Shown one piece after another: positions 24,800-38,300 of a stretch of DNA of 64,000 nucleotides. The stretch is from Albula goreensis (lineage: Eukaryota; Chordata; Actinopteri; Albuliformes; Albulidae). The DNA lies in contig CM040742.1 of NCBI GenBank assembly GCA_022829145.1, positions 9,425,131 to 9,489,130 of the forward strand, given 5' to 3'. The notes under the pieces are model-generated. The model ran no database searches, had not been told where the DNA came from, and saw only the letters and a list, made by a program, of their open reading frames with translations. Both the position numbers and the translations under genes were made by a program. The number at the start of each line of letters is the position of its first letter. The stretch's first letter is position 1.

Positions 24800-26547
24800 A
24801 ATACATTGATATGTGGTAAAGCTGAATTATATAAGCATGAAAACAATTTTGTAGAGCTCTATAAAATCATTTGGTGATCTGTATCTCAAGACTAAACAGA
24901 TGCAAAAAGATTAAACTTGTGGTTTACGTGAGAATTTGCGCTGAGCTGTAATTATGGATTCCATTTCTCACAGACTGCAGTTACTCTGGTCATTTGAATA
25001 CTCTACAGTAGGACGAGATTTCTGTGATTACAGAGGTGTCGTTTGTGCATGTGGGTTGCTGTGTTTTAGAAAAGAATTATTCAAGCCTACTATTTGATAC
25101 TCTGCAGTCAGACTGAAATGATACATTTTAAGAAGGAAAGATTTAGCCCTTCAAGCTTTGCATGATTAAATATATGCCAAATACCAAAATTTAGCTCTCT
25201 ACAAAAAAAGGTTCAACTGTGTACCCCATTTCATTTTTAAACGTACAGATTAATCACTGATGCACTGCATTTCAATAAACAGTAATAGACAAATGAAAAT
25301 GATTGAGAAGGCAAATGCCAGTATTGGCTGGCCAATGACAGCCTGCCTGGTAATAATTGAAAAGGTTGTCATTTGTGGTCATAGGTTACCGTTTACAGTC
25401 ACATCCTGTTATGATCAATGTTATGTTTTTACCAGAGATGGTTGACTTGTGGAGTTCACATTTGTCTGAGGTATTTCAAAAGGTATGGTTTGTGTTCTGT
25501 TGGCAGTTTTTGAGAAGTGCCTATGATAACCATGTGTGCAGTATCCTTGCATTTCACCCATAAAGAAAATGGGGCAGTAAAGTGTAATGTTCTGTAATTA
25601 TTTGCCATGTATCTTATAGAATGTTGGTCAGACAGATTTACAGTTCAGGGGATATGAATGTGGGGGATTTCTTCCTGTGGGTATTTCTGACATAATGTGC
25701 CTCCCGGATAAAAAACACAAGAAACAGTACAAATGTAATTTAGAGGAATTACCAGCATTTTATTATTCAGTTATTACAGCAGTGATGTAGTAATGAAATT
25801 TAAGACAGTAATGAAAGCCAGAAAATTTACTGGTCCCCAAAAACATTTTTAGAAGCCCTGGTTTTGCAAGAAGAAACGTCTGACAAGTCCTTTTGCACTG
25901 TCCTTTGAATTTCCAGCGGTGTGCTGTACATTCCGAAACTTCAGAGTGTCCTTCAAACTATTTCTTTACAGCAAAAAGTTTAAGATGTTTAACACCATAG
26001 CTGTGGCATTGTCTTTACCCGTAACGCTGTGCATATCGAAGGAGTGTGTGCAGGTTGAATATTATGTTAGGGGACATGAACTACTTTATATTTAATTCAC
26101 TATGGACTATGGCACATTTACATATACAGGCAAATCCGATGCAAAACTCCCTGCAGAGTGGAAAATGACAAACGGACCTGAAAAACAGGGAGAAAATTGC
26201 AAATGTTTTATAAAAACATCAAGATTAAAACTAACGGCTTTCCCAGCTCTGACATAATGTATGAGGCATGCATCATCTGTTCATTATTCTTGCACAATAC
26301 TATGACTGGCAACGTAATGTTCCTCTTTTCTTGTGAATGTTGCGAACAGATATGACCCCTTTTTTCAGCTGGAGACACTTTACCAACCATTTGAAATGGT
26401 CTTTGGCATTTCAATTACAACAAAAAAGTGCTTGTGATATACTATCTTTTCATTGCCTGAAATCATCGTACTCTGTTTGTGTCCTCTGTGGGTAATTATG
26501 CTAAAATTTCTGATTAAATTTGGCATTCGGGTGTTTGTACAGGAGCA
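24800..26547. other. Gap between rpl39 and sowahd: no gene seen
   Basis: AT-rich sequence with only short chance open frames on both strands. The right part should include the sowahd 3' UTR, since that gene runs leftward. I see no repeat of known type. Confidence 0.55.
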
Positions 26548-27615
26548 TTAATAATCTTCCGTGAAGTACGAAAACATTTTCCCCAAAGTCACAGATCCCA
26601 AACGTTGAGTTCTCTGGACAGGGTAGTTTGTCTCATTTCCGTCTCTTTGGCGGCCGGTTTGGAGATGTTCAACAGCAGCTGCACTGTTATTAGCATTCCG
26701 AGATCCAACAGGTTTGGGTACAACATCGTCGACAGCCCCAAGGAGCTCCTTTATCTTCGCAGAGGCGTCTCTCCGTAGATATTGCCACGGTCTCCGTCCG
26801 CTATGGTCCATAGCCCCCACATCTGCGCCAAACGCGCCCACTAGAATCTTAACCACCATGTCCTTACTATGCATAACCGCAACGTGAAGCGGCGTGAAAC
26901 CGCCACTGGCCTTCACGTTCACATTAACACATAGCCCTTCTTTATCCGCGTGCTGTAACAGCTTTATCAAGGTCTCGTGCTTTCCATATTTTGCCAACCA
27001 GTGAAGTACTGTGAAACCAGTAACGTAATCCTTTTTGTTAATTAAACTGGAATCCACTGACAGGTAATCCATGATGACATCGAAGTTTCCATCCACGGCC
27101 GACAGCATCCAAGCATGTTCTATTGGGTCCAGCACCCAGAATGTGCGGGTACTACCACTCTCCTCTGAAGTAAAGGAGATTGTATTTCTGTCAGGTTCCT
27201 TGGAATAAGTGCTGTTACTGGTAGAAGACAACAATGTGCTACTGAGTCCGGTTTTAGTCAAAAGTAGCTCTTTTAAGTATTTTTTCCTCATGCCCGCAGT
27301 GATTGACCCCTTCTCTGGTGTCTGGGTGGATGACTTTTGTTGAGTACCATATGGTTCTCCCACCTCCTTTTGCCTCTGCAGTCTGCGCACGGAGGCAGGA
27401 AGTGGTACCGACTCGAGGTCGATCTTGGACAAACGCTGAAGGAGTCTGGAATCACGGCCGCCTGACTCTCTGATTCTGACTGAGCCGGGGGTATCTTTGG
27501 CGATGTCGCATTTAGACCGGCCCTCATTCTGGCCATATTGCACTGCCTCCTGAGATTTTGAGTAAGCCTGGCAAGCGGTATCTTCCGATTCAGAGGTGTC
27601 TGCAGTACTATACAT
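26548..27615 (-). CDS. sowahd: Sosondowah ankyrin repeat protein D (single exon)
   Basis: This single open frame of 355 aa carries the SOWAH-family block: 'WVLDPIEHAWMLSAVDGNFD' at about 160-179, then ankyrin units with TGFTVLHWLAKYG (199-211) and GGFTPLHVAVMHS (238-250), and a closing DHSGRRPWQYL (270-280). The N-terminal 150 residues are polar and Ser/Thr-rich and look disordered; the last 60 are also low in structure. Ankyrin repeats bind other proteins; the exact role of SOWAHD is not known. Human SOWAHD is also a one-exon gene and lies between SEPTIN6 and RPL39, exactly as here. The ATG at 27615 is the first in frame after an upstream stop. Confidence 0.93.
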   Translation of the reverse strand: MYSTADTSESEDTACQAYSKSQEAVQYGQNEGRSKCDIAKDTPGSVRIRESGGRDSRLLQRLSKIDLESVPLPASVRRLQRQKEVGEPYGTQQKSSTQTPEKGSITAGMRKKYLKELLLTKTGLSSTLLSSTSNSTYSKEPDRNTISFTSEESGSTRTFWVLDPIEHAWMLSAVDGNFDVIMDYLSVDSSLINKKDYVTGFTVLHWLAKYGKHETLIKLLQHADKEGLCVNVNVKASGGFTPLHVAVMHSKDMVVKILVGAFGADVGAMDHSGRRPWQYLRRDASAKIKELLGAVDDVVPKPVGSRNANNSAAAVEHLQTGRQRDGNETNYPVQRTQRLGSVTLGKMFSYFTEDY

Positions 27616-30600
27616 GATGAGTAGTTTTCCCCTCTAATTTGTCTTAAGATGTTCTTCAAGTATGTTAAATTTACCAACAAGCCATTTTATAACTCTTTGA
27701 TACATACATGTAAAATCCAAGTTGTAGTATGTGTTCTGTAAAATGTGGATACAGTTTGGTTAGGTAATTCATATTTACGTTTTCCACAGATCAAATAAAT
27801 GATTACATTTTAGACACAATAAATGTATCCATACAGATACTTACCCTGTTTTCAGCTTAACACTCAATGGACGAAAAAATCCAGCTTCGAAACTATTTTT
27901 CTGTCACGCGTTACTGTGCTTCAGCACTGTTATTGCATTTTTGACATTTGATCCTCTAACTTGTGAAGAAATAAGCAGCACCACCCATTAACCGTTGTTC
28001 CTCTTTTGTCAGATGTTACTGTCTTCCGCTGAAACATAAACACTGATGAGACACTGACAAGAAGTCAATTAAGCATAGCTTTAACCCTTTCCATTTAGAA
28101 ATATCTGTGGAATCTCTAATCAATGTGTTGTAATAAAATAACATTCAAGTTTCGACTATTAGTTTTTAATGTAAATTATGTAATTATGTGCACCATTTCA
28201 GAATCAAATACATCTTTAAAACATCGTTTGTGGTTTGCGGGAAACCTAAATTGAGCTTTCCTTTAGAGGGCTGTCAGGCAAGTTTTCTGTCCCATTCGTT
28301 TTCACGTAAACAGCTTCCAAAACAAAGAATAAGCTAAGGGCTTTACTTAAAAAGGCAAATTCAAAAGATGAAGTGTTGTTTTAAAGGGGAACTGTCATCT
28401 GGCCAAATTGGAAAAGGGCTTCGGAATCCCCCTCCCTCTGCCAGTTTCAGTTACAAACTTAGTCCAGAGTTCCAGCAGAGCGTTTTATCAGAAGGATCCG
28501 CTGACGGGTGATGACTGTTTCTGAAACACGAAAAAGAAAAAGCTCAGCAGCCACGGGTTTGACTTCCAGTTAAACCGTCACATGTGAGCGACCTTTTATT
28601 GCAGCATGCTTTAAAAACATTACTCACTGGTGGTTCAGATCAAGAGCAGCCAATACTGTCTCTTTCGAATGTTCAATGTCTGTATTTGATTTATTTCACA
28701 TGATTTTTTTCCTGATACACTTTCCCCTTTAAATATTATAAACCTTTCGGCGAGTATTTGATTATGGAAGGTTCAGCAAGTCTCGTGGACTGGCTCAATT
28801 GTTTAAATAGAGAGTTTATATGGATCTGAGAATGTTATCAGATGCAAAAATAGATTGGAAAATTGCAGAATATAATTTTAGACCTGAGCAGAAAAGGTAT
28901 AAATGTACAAAAGACACTGTACTGTCATTACTTTGGGCCTTATTTTGTGTCGAATGTAGTGTTTTGTTCTCCTAAAGTTGGAATTTGCCATTTAGTAGGC
29001 TCTTCACATCACTGTTATGCCACCCAACTGCACACAGGGAAAGATGCAGCTACAATACTTTCACTCTTGTCATTGCACTTATTTGTTAGACAGTTGGCTA
29101 CAACAGGACACACTGAACTACATTACCCATCTAGCACAAACAGGAGGAGGGGCCACTCACTTACTACAACCAGTAAGCACTTGAGAGTTTTTTGGGGGAA
29201 ACCAACACAGCAGCAGCCCTTGGAAACCTGGCTATCTTAAACCTGCCTGTTCTCTGCTGGTGGAATTTTAGCCATCTGGGGAAGTTCCTGAGTAAGTTCT
29301 TTCAGTTCAGTAATGTTTTCAACTTCAGTTCCATGCCCCAGAGCAATATTATAACCTTGCAATGAGGATCAGGATCATATTTCACTGCAGTTTGTATCAT
29401 TCAGTCGACCCACAATTATTTACAGTTCTTAACATCTAAAATCACTGGTACCACCTTTAATTTGATGATTATATCTCACAATATCAGCAGTAAGAAGTGC
29501 TATCAAATCTAATAACAGACAAACATGGAGACACATTTATGGTTTAGTTATACAAGCACTGCAATTTTAACAAATCCAGGCAAATGATCTACAAATACCT
29601 TCCTTTTGATGAATTAGTGGCAAAACAATCATTAATCTTCTCTTCTTAATTGGATTATGGGTGGATGTAGAAGAAGTAGTGGGTGAAATCTCTCTTCCTA
29701 GCAGTGCTAAATGCAGCTGAGAGCCTAACGGTGCCTCCATGGATTCTGGTTGGGTTTGATCAAATGAATCCCCTGCTGTGCTAGTGTCAGGTTCTCTCCC
29801 AACTGACAACCTCAAATTGGGTCACAAAGTGGAAGTGCATGACACTGACACACGATCGATTAAGGGGCGCTGAGAGAAACAGAGGCATCACCACATCACA
29901 CTCGTGTTCTCATTATAATGCAATCATTTTGAGAAGTGATTTTCTATATATTTGCATAATTGGAATATACACAGAGGGAATTGAACCTAGCAGGTTACAA
30001 ACCCAGAATGACCACTGTAATTATTCTGTTTCAGTGATAAAACTGATGGGAAAACAGAGCATTCAATTGTAAGCATACTGCATTTTCCATTCATAAAATA
30101 AAAAACTGTCACAGTAAGACAGAGATACATTTCTTTGAACTATTTCTAGAGAATACTATTTATGAAAATGATGCAGCTGACTATTGAAAGCTGCAGCCAA
30201 GGTAACCTAGACTAATTACTGTTAAAATAAATGTTATGTTGTTACCAGTTAGCTAGATTGAAAAACAGCACGATATATGACACAATTACTAATTACTATG
30301 TAACTAGTTACAAATTAGTTGAAGAGTGCTGGATGAAATAATTCAATAAAACCAAAATGCAGGCTACAACTAAACATTAATGTCTAAACATCATGGATTA
30401 TAAACTGTTTATACGTGCACTGCTGCTCCCCCTTAGTTTCCTTCATTAAAATTAATGGTGTTGATAGTAATGGTCACATTTTGCCCTATATGGAGGATGA
30501 CCACTTAGTACTGTAGTCACATTTTTTACTCAAACAGTGTGTTTTACAATAGCTAATACTTTATCATCTACAGATGTAAAATGAATATTTTTTTTTTTAA

Positions 30601-32332
30601 TTTTGCTTTTAAATGTCATTTATATGTAAATATTTAAATACCATTTGCAAATTAAACCATTCTGTTCTACCATCAGAGCATGTTTTTCAAGAACATATTG
30701 TTTCCACATTTGCAGCTTGTGTATTTCAGGTCAAATTAACCCATACACGCACTACATTGACATTCCATTCAATCCAAATTAAACACAGTGACCCATATAA
30801 TATTTTTTACTGGATCAAATTGCTATTTCTCAATATATTTTCTCAGTTGTACAAACAAGTCAAACAAAAAAGAAGGAGAACAACACAAACATTTAAAGAT
30901 AGCCCAATAATAACACTTCTCATATAGAAACCATACATTGATTCCTGATATGTATATATATATTTTATAAATGAACAATACAAGTCTGTTTTTGGGTTAG
31001 GATATTTTAAGTCTGACACCTCACCCACACTGTGATTTTCCTCAAGAAATATTTAGCTCCTGTCATAATATCAAAAATTATAATGTGAGGAGACGAGATG
31101 ACAGCAGGAAAATTCTAGACTCCATACTTAATAAAAGTGGTAGCGCTAGCGGGCAGAGAAGAGACGGGGGCACAGCAGGGGTTGGTGGCCTGGATGTGTA
31201 CTGAGGCAGTTTACTCTGTTCCGCTTAATTCTCGATCTTCATTGTTCACAATTTTTACCCCAATGTAAGATGAAGGTTAAAGGGTCCTTGCTAGCTTTCT
31301 TGCTTGCCTCTAGCGTGGCTTATTTCTTCCTTGGACAGATAGGGATATATCCCCATCCTGTTTTGTGTGAAATAATTCCTCCTTAAGCATGACAGCACAG
31401 CCCCCATCCCCCATTTCATTTTCGAAGCTACTGGTACTTTTTCTGTTCTTAACGTGTGTGCTTATTTGCTTGAGATGGATTTTTTTTTCCAAATCAACAT
31501 GATATTTACATTCTGTGTGAGTGTACATGCCTGTGCAAAATGGAGTTATGTTACTGGTATGTCTTAACTGTGATAACATAAAAGGAAAACATGGCATTTT
31601 GCAGGACAGCACCGTATTCATTCCATTTGCAATTATGTATTCCTGGTGTGCAAAGGTTATGGTTTTAATGGTAGCTAATTGGAAATAAATTACCATCTTC
31701 AGCTGGGATTGTGAAGGTTTTCATTGTTTTTTTATTTCAGCTGTGCTGTTGTTGTGATTTGAACTGGGGTTTAAATTGCATCATTTTTTGGGCACACGAA
31801 TGCATTTTTTGGTATGCAAGCTTTGTGATCGGTCTATATATTATTAAATGTATAATGACAGCTGCTTGTCTGGATTTGTGGAAAAATGTGCTTGATTACA
31901 TGTGTTTTATTAGCCTACGGCGGTAGCGCGAAACCACACATGGGTCATGCCTGCGATTATATAACACCATAGTACTTGGGTTATTTTCAGTGGTTCTGAC
32001 GTGAAAGTGCTCTTTTTAGACTACCGTAATTTCAATTTTTAATAAACTCGGAATAAACCATTTTATGGTTTTAAGGGGTTAAAGAATATAACATACCTAC
32101 CAAAATACACTGAAACATACGACTTTACGATAGCGTCTAAATGAACATGATATTTCGTCTTATTAGGCCTTAATTTAGTGCAGCAGAAGGGCTGCAGTGC
32201 TGTCTTCCTGGAAAAAGAGATGGGCGAGGATAAGTGGTACATTCTCCAGCGTGTGACGTGAATACTCGAGCACTCGGTGATGCTGCTGCAAACACACTTA
32301 TTCTCTCCGAGGATCCATCAGAGCAGCGGACC
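27616..32332. other. Divergent gap between sowahd and septin6: no gene seen
   Basis: This 4.7-kb space must hold the sowahd promoter at its left and the septin6 promoter at its right (the 32170-32332 part is CpG-richer, with a 'tgtgacgtgaa' CRE-like word near 32255). The rest is AT-rich. A minus-strand open frame at 29567-29815 (82 codons) has no family resemblance that I recognise. Confidence 0.55.
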
Positions 32333-35300
32333 ATGGCGGCCACAGAGATAGCTCGTCAAACAGTAAGTTCACATAGGATGTCGAGCTAACTGAAGTTACT
32401 GTATGCTTTACTTGGATATTTAAGAATGCTAGTTTGAATGCCATGGCCATCAGAGAAGTGTACAGTGTTGAAATGAATTTGCATTTTTAATATGTGATGG
32501 TGATAATATCAAAGCTTAGTGCATTGCGCTGTCTCTTGTAGGCTATCATGGCTTGTTCCAGTTTTAAATAAAAAGGTTGCGTATCATTACTACTGAGCTG
32601 CAAGCAGCTAGCTAACTTAACTGAATGAGCAACAAACAACATAATAAAACTAGTTAAAACTATTAAAAATAGTCAGTACGTAATGTTACTAGCTGTTTTG
32701 TATTTAACCACACGTCAACAGGACTTAGATGTAGCAGCTAGCTAGGCTGTTAAGTTATAATATTGTTGCATAGGAAATCGGTGACAATTAGCTAGTCAGT
32801 TTAATTGTTGTTAATAACATCACAGAATTGGTTTATATATTGCTGGTGAATTTGCGTATGTACATTAAGGCACACGGACAACGTTACATTATTGTGGAAA
32901 AGCCCATTCTGCGTAAAAGTGGAATATTTAGGACCTATTTAAAATAATACGTTTACTTCCGTTATTCCGTTATCGGTTCTTATGACTTACCTACTGGTAC
33001 TACCTGTTTTCGGGTTATGTTATTCTGTTGCTTGGTTGAATTGCGTAATGTAAAATCAACCATTTTATTTGTAAAATGATCAATGGAGACACTGAGCGAC
33101 AAATTTACGGGTGAAATTTGACTTGGATTAACTAGGATTTAGAGAGTTCAAACTGTTCTTCAGACAGCATGATCGAAACTTCCGTGCGCAGGTAGCAGTT
33201 CTCACAGGAAGCGTCGGTTGCTGTTAAAGAGAACTTAAATAGTTTAATATTTTAGACCGATATCTTGAGTTGAGTAGCAATAAGAGAGGTCCAACACTGG
33301 AAAGGGGGTGGAAAGTGAAATAAGAGCGCCACGACACTCTTACTTGATCACACTCTTGAAATTCATAACAGTGTTTTTCAGCACGGTACTTTTCAAAATG
33401 GTACTGCTTCTATGCGGTTTTGCTCACCAATCAGATGAGTTTGTGAGGATTCAAATCAACTCTGAGACAACTATAAAATATTAACTTGAACATATGGAGC
33501 TTGTTTTACAGTTCGTAATACGCATTCCAGCTAACTTGCTCTTGCATACCAAAACACAGATAATACACTTTTGACGCAAGGGCTAAATTGATTCCTTTCA
33601 GGCGTTGTATCACAAAACCCCAAACGTGAATTTGTACTATTGTCCAATTGCAGTTTTAAATATGATCTTACTTAGAAAGGTAAACATCAGGAATACATGC
33701 ATGCACACAGTACTGTGTGAAAGTATTTGTCTGTTGTTAGATTTTCTGCATTTTTCCAATTTTCCACCATTTAGTCACTGACAAAGAAACTCTCAGGACC
33801 AAGTTAAATTATTGGCTACCTTCAGTTGCTAGCCTACAGCTAGTTTTTTCCTTCTATTTGTGATGAAGCAATCTACAACAGTGACAGCTGTTAGTGGGCT
33901 GGTTTTGCCAGATTTGAGCTCCTACCATTCACTGGACTTGATAAGGATTGATGGCAGTGTTATGCCTAACAATAAGGTAATGGCGACCTGGATTAGATAT
34001 AATTACTATCTAGTCCAGATATAATTAATATTTTGTTTACTGATTGGCAGCTTACTTGTGGGCCAGTGAGAAATTGTCTCTTAGTTGAATAGGTCTGTTG
34101 TACAGTAACATTGAGTATTGTATGTTGATAATTACAGTAATGTTACAGTCCACATAGACAAGGTAGCACTGAAACCAATCATGTGGTCTTTCCCTAATGT
34201 GTCTTAATGGATGGATTGCTTTTGTTCTGAATGATGGACTGGATATTAAACATCCCATCTGATTTGTCTTGTGACTGCCCCGTGAGGTGACTCTAAATGC
34301 ACCTGATGTAATGAATTGCTTCAGATAATGTCTCTGTGAATGAACAGCTTCAATCCTATGAGCTGTTCAGTGAACCATACTGACCAGAGAGTGTGTGTAA
34401 TGGATAACGTAGCTTTTGTGAACCATGATAACTGGCCTGATCACCTGAGTGTGTGTGTGATGGTGAATTGAATTGTATGAGTGCTAATAAACAGAGCATG
34501 TGAGTATGTGTGTGCATGGTTAATTGAAGTGTGTGAACTCAACACTTAATGTTAGGCTGAGCATATGGTGCAACAAGTCAGTACAGTAAAATGGACAGTT
34601 TAGGTTTTACCTTTGTTCACCTTTAACCTATTACCTTTATTTACCTTTAAAACGAAGTTAGTGAAGCTGTAACATTTGCACAACCAGGCATTTATATCCA
34701 AAGGCTGAGGGGTTGAGAGTTGGCAGTGAGACAGAACTTGCAGCTTAGCTAAACTGAATTTTTCTGAATTTTAAACTATTTTTCTGCACAACATAACCAT
34801 CGACAGACTGCATAATCGAGGCCACCTGGTATTAGGGCCATCAACAGTGCTATAAAATTGTCATCAGTTTAAACAGGCATTTGTACTGTTTTGTAATGAT
34901 TTGTAATTAATATGGCTGAAAGCTTGGCTTTTAGACTGCTGTGCACACTATTGGCTAAACAGGACATTTTATCCTGCATGGCCTCAATAAGGTTTCAAAA
35001 TGGTGATGTAGTCATTATATAATAGGACACTTTTTGTCATATCTAAGTATACCTTACATAAGAATAGCTTGTGCAATAAATGTGGATAATTACATTTTTG
35101 CATTTTTATTTAGGAGACTATTTTAGCTCAAAGAAACTTATAGGAAGGTCATCAACAAATGCAATAGTATTAAATCCATAGACTGCAAAAAAAAAAAAAC
35201 ACTCACACAAGAAGCACTGTAAAAAAAAAAACACACACACAATAATAGCATTAGCACATGCTCATTTTCAAACGGTAGGATGGAGGGATGGGGAAGAGGG

Positions 35301-38300
35301 GAAGTTGGACCACGGTGCAGTATGAAGATGTGGGTCTGGCGAAATATGGGGAGGGATTGAGCCATTCTGACAGAGATAGGCCGGTCTTACCACCACTGTG
35401 GAGCCAAAATGTTGAACAGGTGTGGTTGTGCTGTACAGCCACCTGCTACCCGTGGTGACAGGATGGCAAGGTGTCCAGAGCTGGGGGAGCATGCTTGCTG
35501 GGATGTTGGGTAAGAGCATTGCCTGGATATAAGTTTGAGCTGTGCTTTTAGCATCCTGGAAGGTCAGGACTAGTACTTTAAACATGGGCAGTGACAGGCT
35601 GTCAGTGCAGGGTGGTGAGTAGTGAGCGGACCTGGGCTAGCTGCTGACCAGGTGGACTGCAGCAGTCTGTATGAGCTGGGAGACCAGCCAGAGGGGAGCT
35701 GCAGCAATCCAGACATGAGACGACAAACACCTGGAGTGTGCGATGTGAGACTTAACATTTCAGCTCAGTTTGGGTAACAAAAACATGGAGAAAAAACTGG
35801 AAAAAAATAACCACAAACTCTGAACTTAAACAAGACCTGTCAGCAGGAAAGTAGCCCATTTAAGATTTTTGGCTGTGGGCCTCATGAATCTGCCTGCCTG
35901 TTCCAAAAATGTCAGTCATGAGTGAAGCATATAGAGAAGAATGTTATGCACAGAGTGGTTTCTGCTATAAAGGAGCCATTAACTTTATCTTACTCTGATC
36001 TTGTGGATCTTATGCTCTTCCTCTTACAGAGAAGCCAGCAAGTCATTTATAGCCCTTCGTAATTCAACTTTTGGTCCGTTTATCTTCTGTTTAAACACTG
36101 TTGCTACCAGCTCTGTGTTGTATCTCTTGTTCTTTGCATTCTGCAAACTGATGACAGTGTAGTGGCTTCTGACATTACGGACAGTCACTTTAAAATACAA
36201 TTTAAAGAATTTAAATCCTTTATTGATTACTTGTACAACTGTTGCCTTATTTTTAATAGCTTACTCTTGTTTTGCAGCTATCTAACTAGTTGTAGCAATT
36301 GCAGTCAGGTAACATCGGCACACCTTAAATAGACATGAAAACTAGTGTGTGATAACTTCAAAAATAAGTGATATCACTTTTTAAAAACATTACAAACTGT
36401 AAGTTTGAGTGGTAAATAACATTACTTGTATATTTCTCAGGAACTGAAATCTTCAGCAGAAAGGGTTAGATATAAAGATAAGTGTGGGAGGAAAGTGAGC
36501 ATACTTTAAATAAGATGCAGCAGTCAACAAGAACACAGCTTCTGATGCGTTCATTAAGCAGTGTGCTAAAGATGCATGGTTTACTGTAGCCTGCCCAAGC
36601 AGGTATGTACCATCTTCTTTTTTTTAATCATGCCAGTCAAAACTCTGCTTTTCCCATACACGTGATACAGAGTGGGACAGGTGTATGATTGGTTTTTGTT
36701 TATTGTCTACTCTGTATGATTAATTTTGGCATTAAATTCAATACAAGATAAAGTTATTAAGATGTATATATAATAAAGTATGGACTTGCCCAGTGATTAT
36801 TCAGATAACTAGCTTCTTAATCAGACTAAATGAAAATAGTTCAAGACCTGTGATTGGTGCAAAGGCAAGATTGCTGATAGGATCCACTTCTTTTGATGTA
36901 ACTCTTCTTTATCTCAATCAGCACTCTGTAAACTGCTCTAGCTAAATAATCTAGCTGCATTATAAAGAACCACAGTGCTAAATGCAGCTGAATTAAGGTA
37001 GAACATATAGCTGAATGTAAATATGAAGTAGTAAACCCTAGTGCTGGAAAGCGTGTGCAAGTACGGCACAACATCTGTATATTGGAGTTTACTTGACAGA
37101 AACTGAGTAGCCGCCTCAAGTGCAGTCTGGGATTAATGTATCGCATATGAGTAGCTTGTGCGTTAGCTATGGACAAAGAGACAGGGTAAGGGGGAAGGGA
37201 AGACAGAGCTGCAGTCATGCAGCAAGGAGACAGTGAAAGGAAGCAGGAAGTGGGTTATGCTGTACCCCCGCACTCAGCGTGGTGCAAGACTGATGCAGAA
37301 ATGGAGGGAGAGTGCAGGAGTATGTGTTAATCAAACCGAAACTTCTTCATACACGTAAAAAAAATTAATAAATGTAGTTCCAGTGGTGATGCTGAAATAT
37401 CATACCATCTCATCCTGTTGAGAGTTGATATTTTTCATGAGACTGAATTCGTTGCATCTCTGCACATGCTTGTGTATTGTAGCCTCAGTCATGACCTCAT
37501 TCCTCTGTTGCTGAGTAGTATGTGGAGCCCTGGATGTGCCATAGGCAATGGCTGTCACAGTTCATGTTGTGTCATTTGTTTATAGGAAGAGGGAACACGT
37601 ACCGTCCCTCTAGGCGGCCATGTTGGCTTCGACAGCATGCCCGATCAACTGGTCAACAAGTCCGTCAGCGGCGGCTTCTGCTTCAATATCCTCTGTGTCG
37701 GTAAGGGAGTGCCTCTGACATGCTTCTCTCCTTCTGTCCCTGTCAATGTGTCTGACTGTCCATTTATCCATTATCCACGCATCCATTCCCCTATATCATT
37801 TATCATTACACACGAAACCGTGGATAACCTAGTACTGTCGAAGAATGCTGAAAAATGTACTTGTAACCCGAGTGTTGTGAGTTTGAATCCGAAGAACAGC
37901 GTTCCTGTTGCACCCTTCATCGCTAGTACCCTTGAATTTTTGTGGTTAATTTCTAGCTTTTCACATGCACAACCTTTGAGACATGACCAATGAATATGAC
38001 CCCTGCTGAGTGTACCCTTGTATTGCATGGACACTGAATTCCTCTCTCTGGAGTTCTGTATGCGTTTGGACTACAGGGAGAGGTGTTATATGGCTTTGCA
38101 CTAACATTGTGCTTGTTCTGTGGTCGCCAGGGGAAACGGGCATAGGAAAGTCCACTCTGATGGACACGCTGTTTAACACCAGGTTCGAGGGCGAGCCCGT
38201 GTCGCACGACCAGCCGGGTGTGCGGCTCCAGTCCCATACCTACGACCTTCAGGAGAGCAACGTCCACCTGAAACTCACCGTGGTCAACACCGTGGGCTTC

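Noticed and set aside
29567-29815. 82-codon minus-strand frame between sowahd and septin6
   Set aside because: No recognised domain and no sign of splice sites or conservation that I can judge by eye.
33700-33790. 'acagtactgtgtgaaagtat' resembling the end of a Tc1-like element
   Set aside because: Only one end is seen, with no partner inverted repeat nearby and no transposase, so I cannot support an element.
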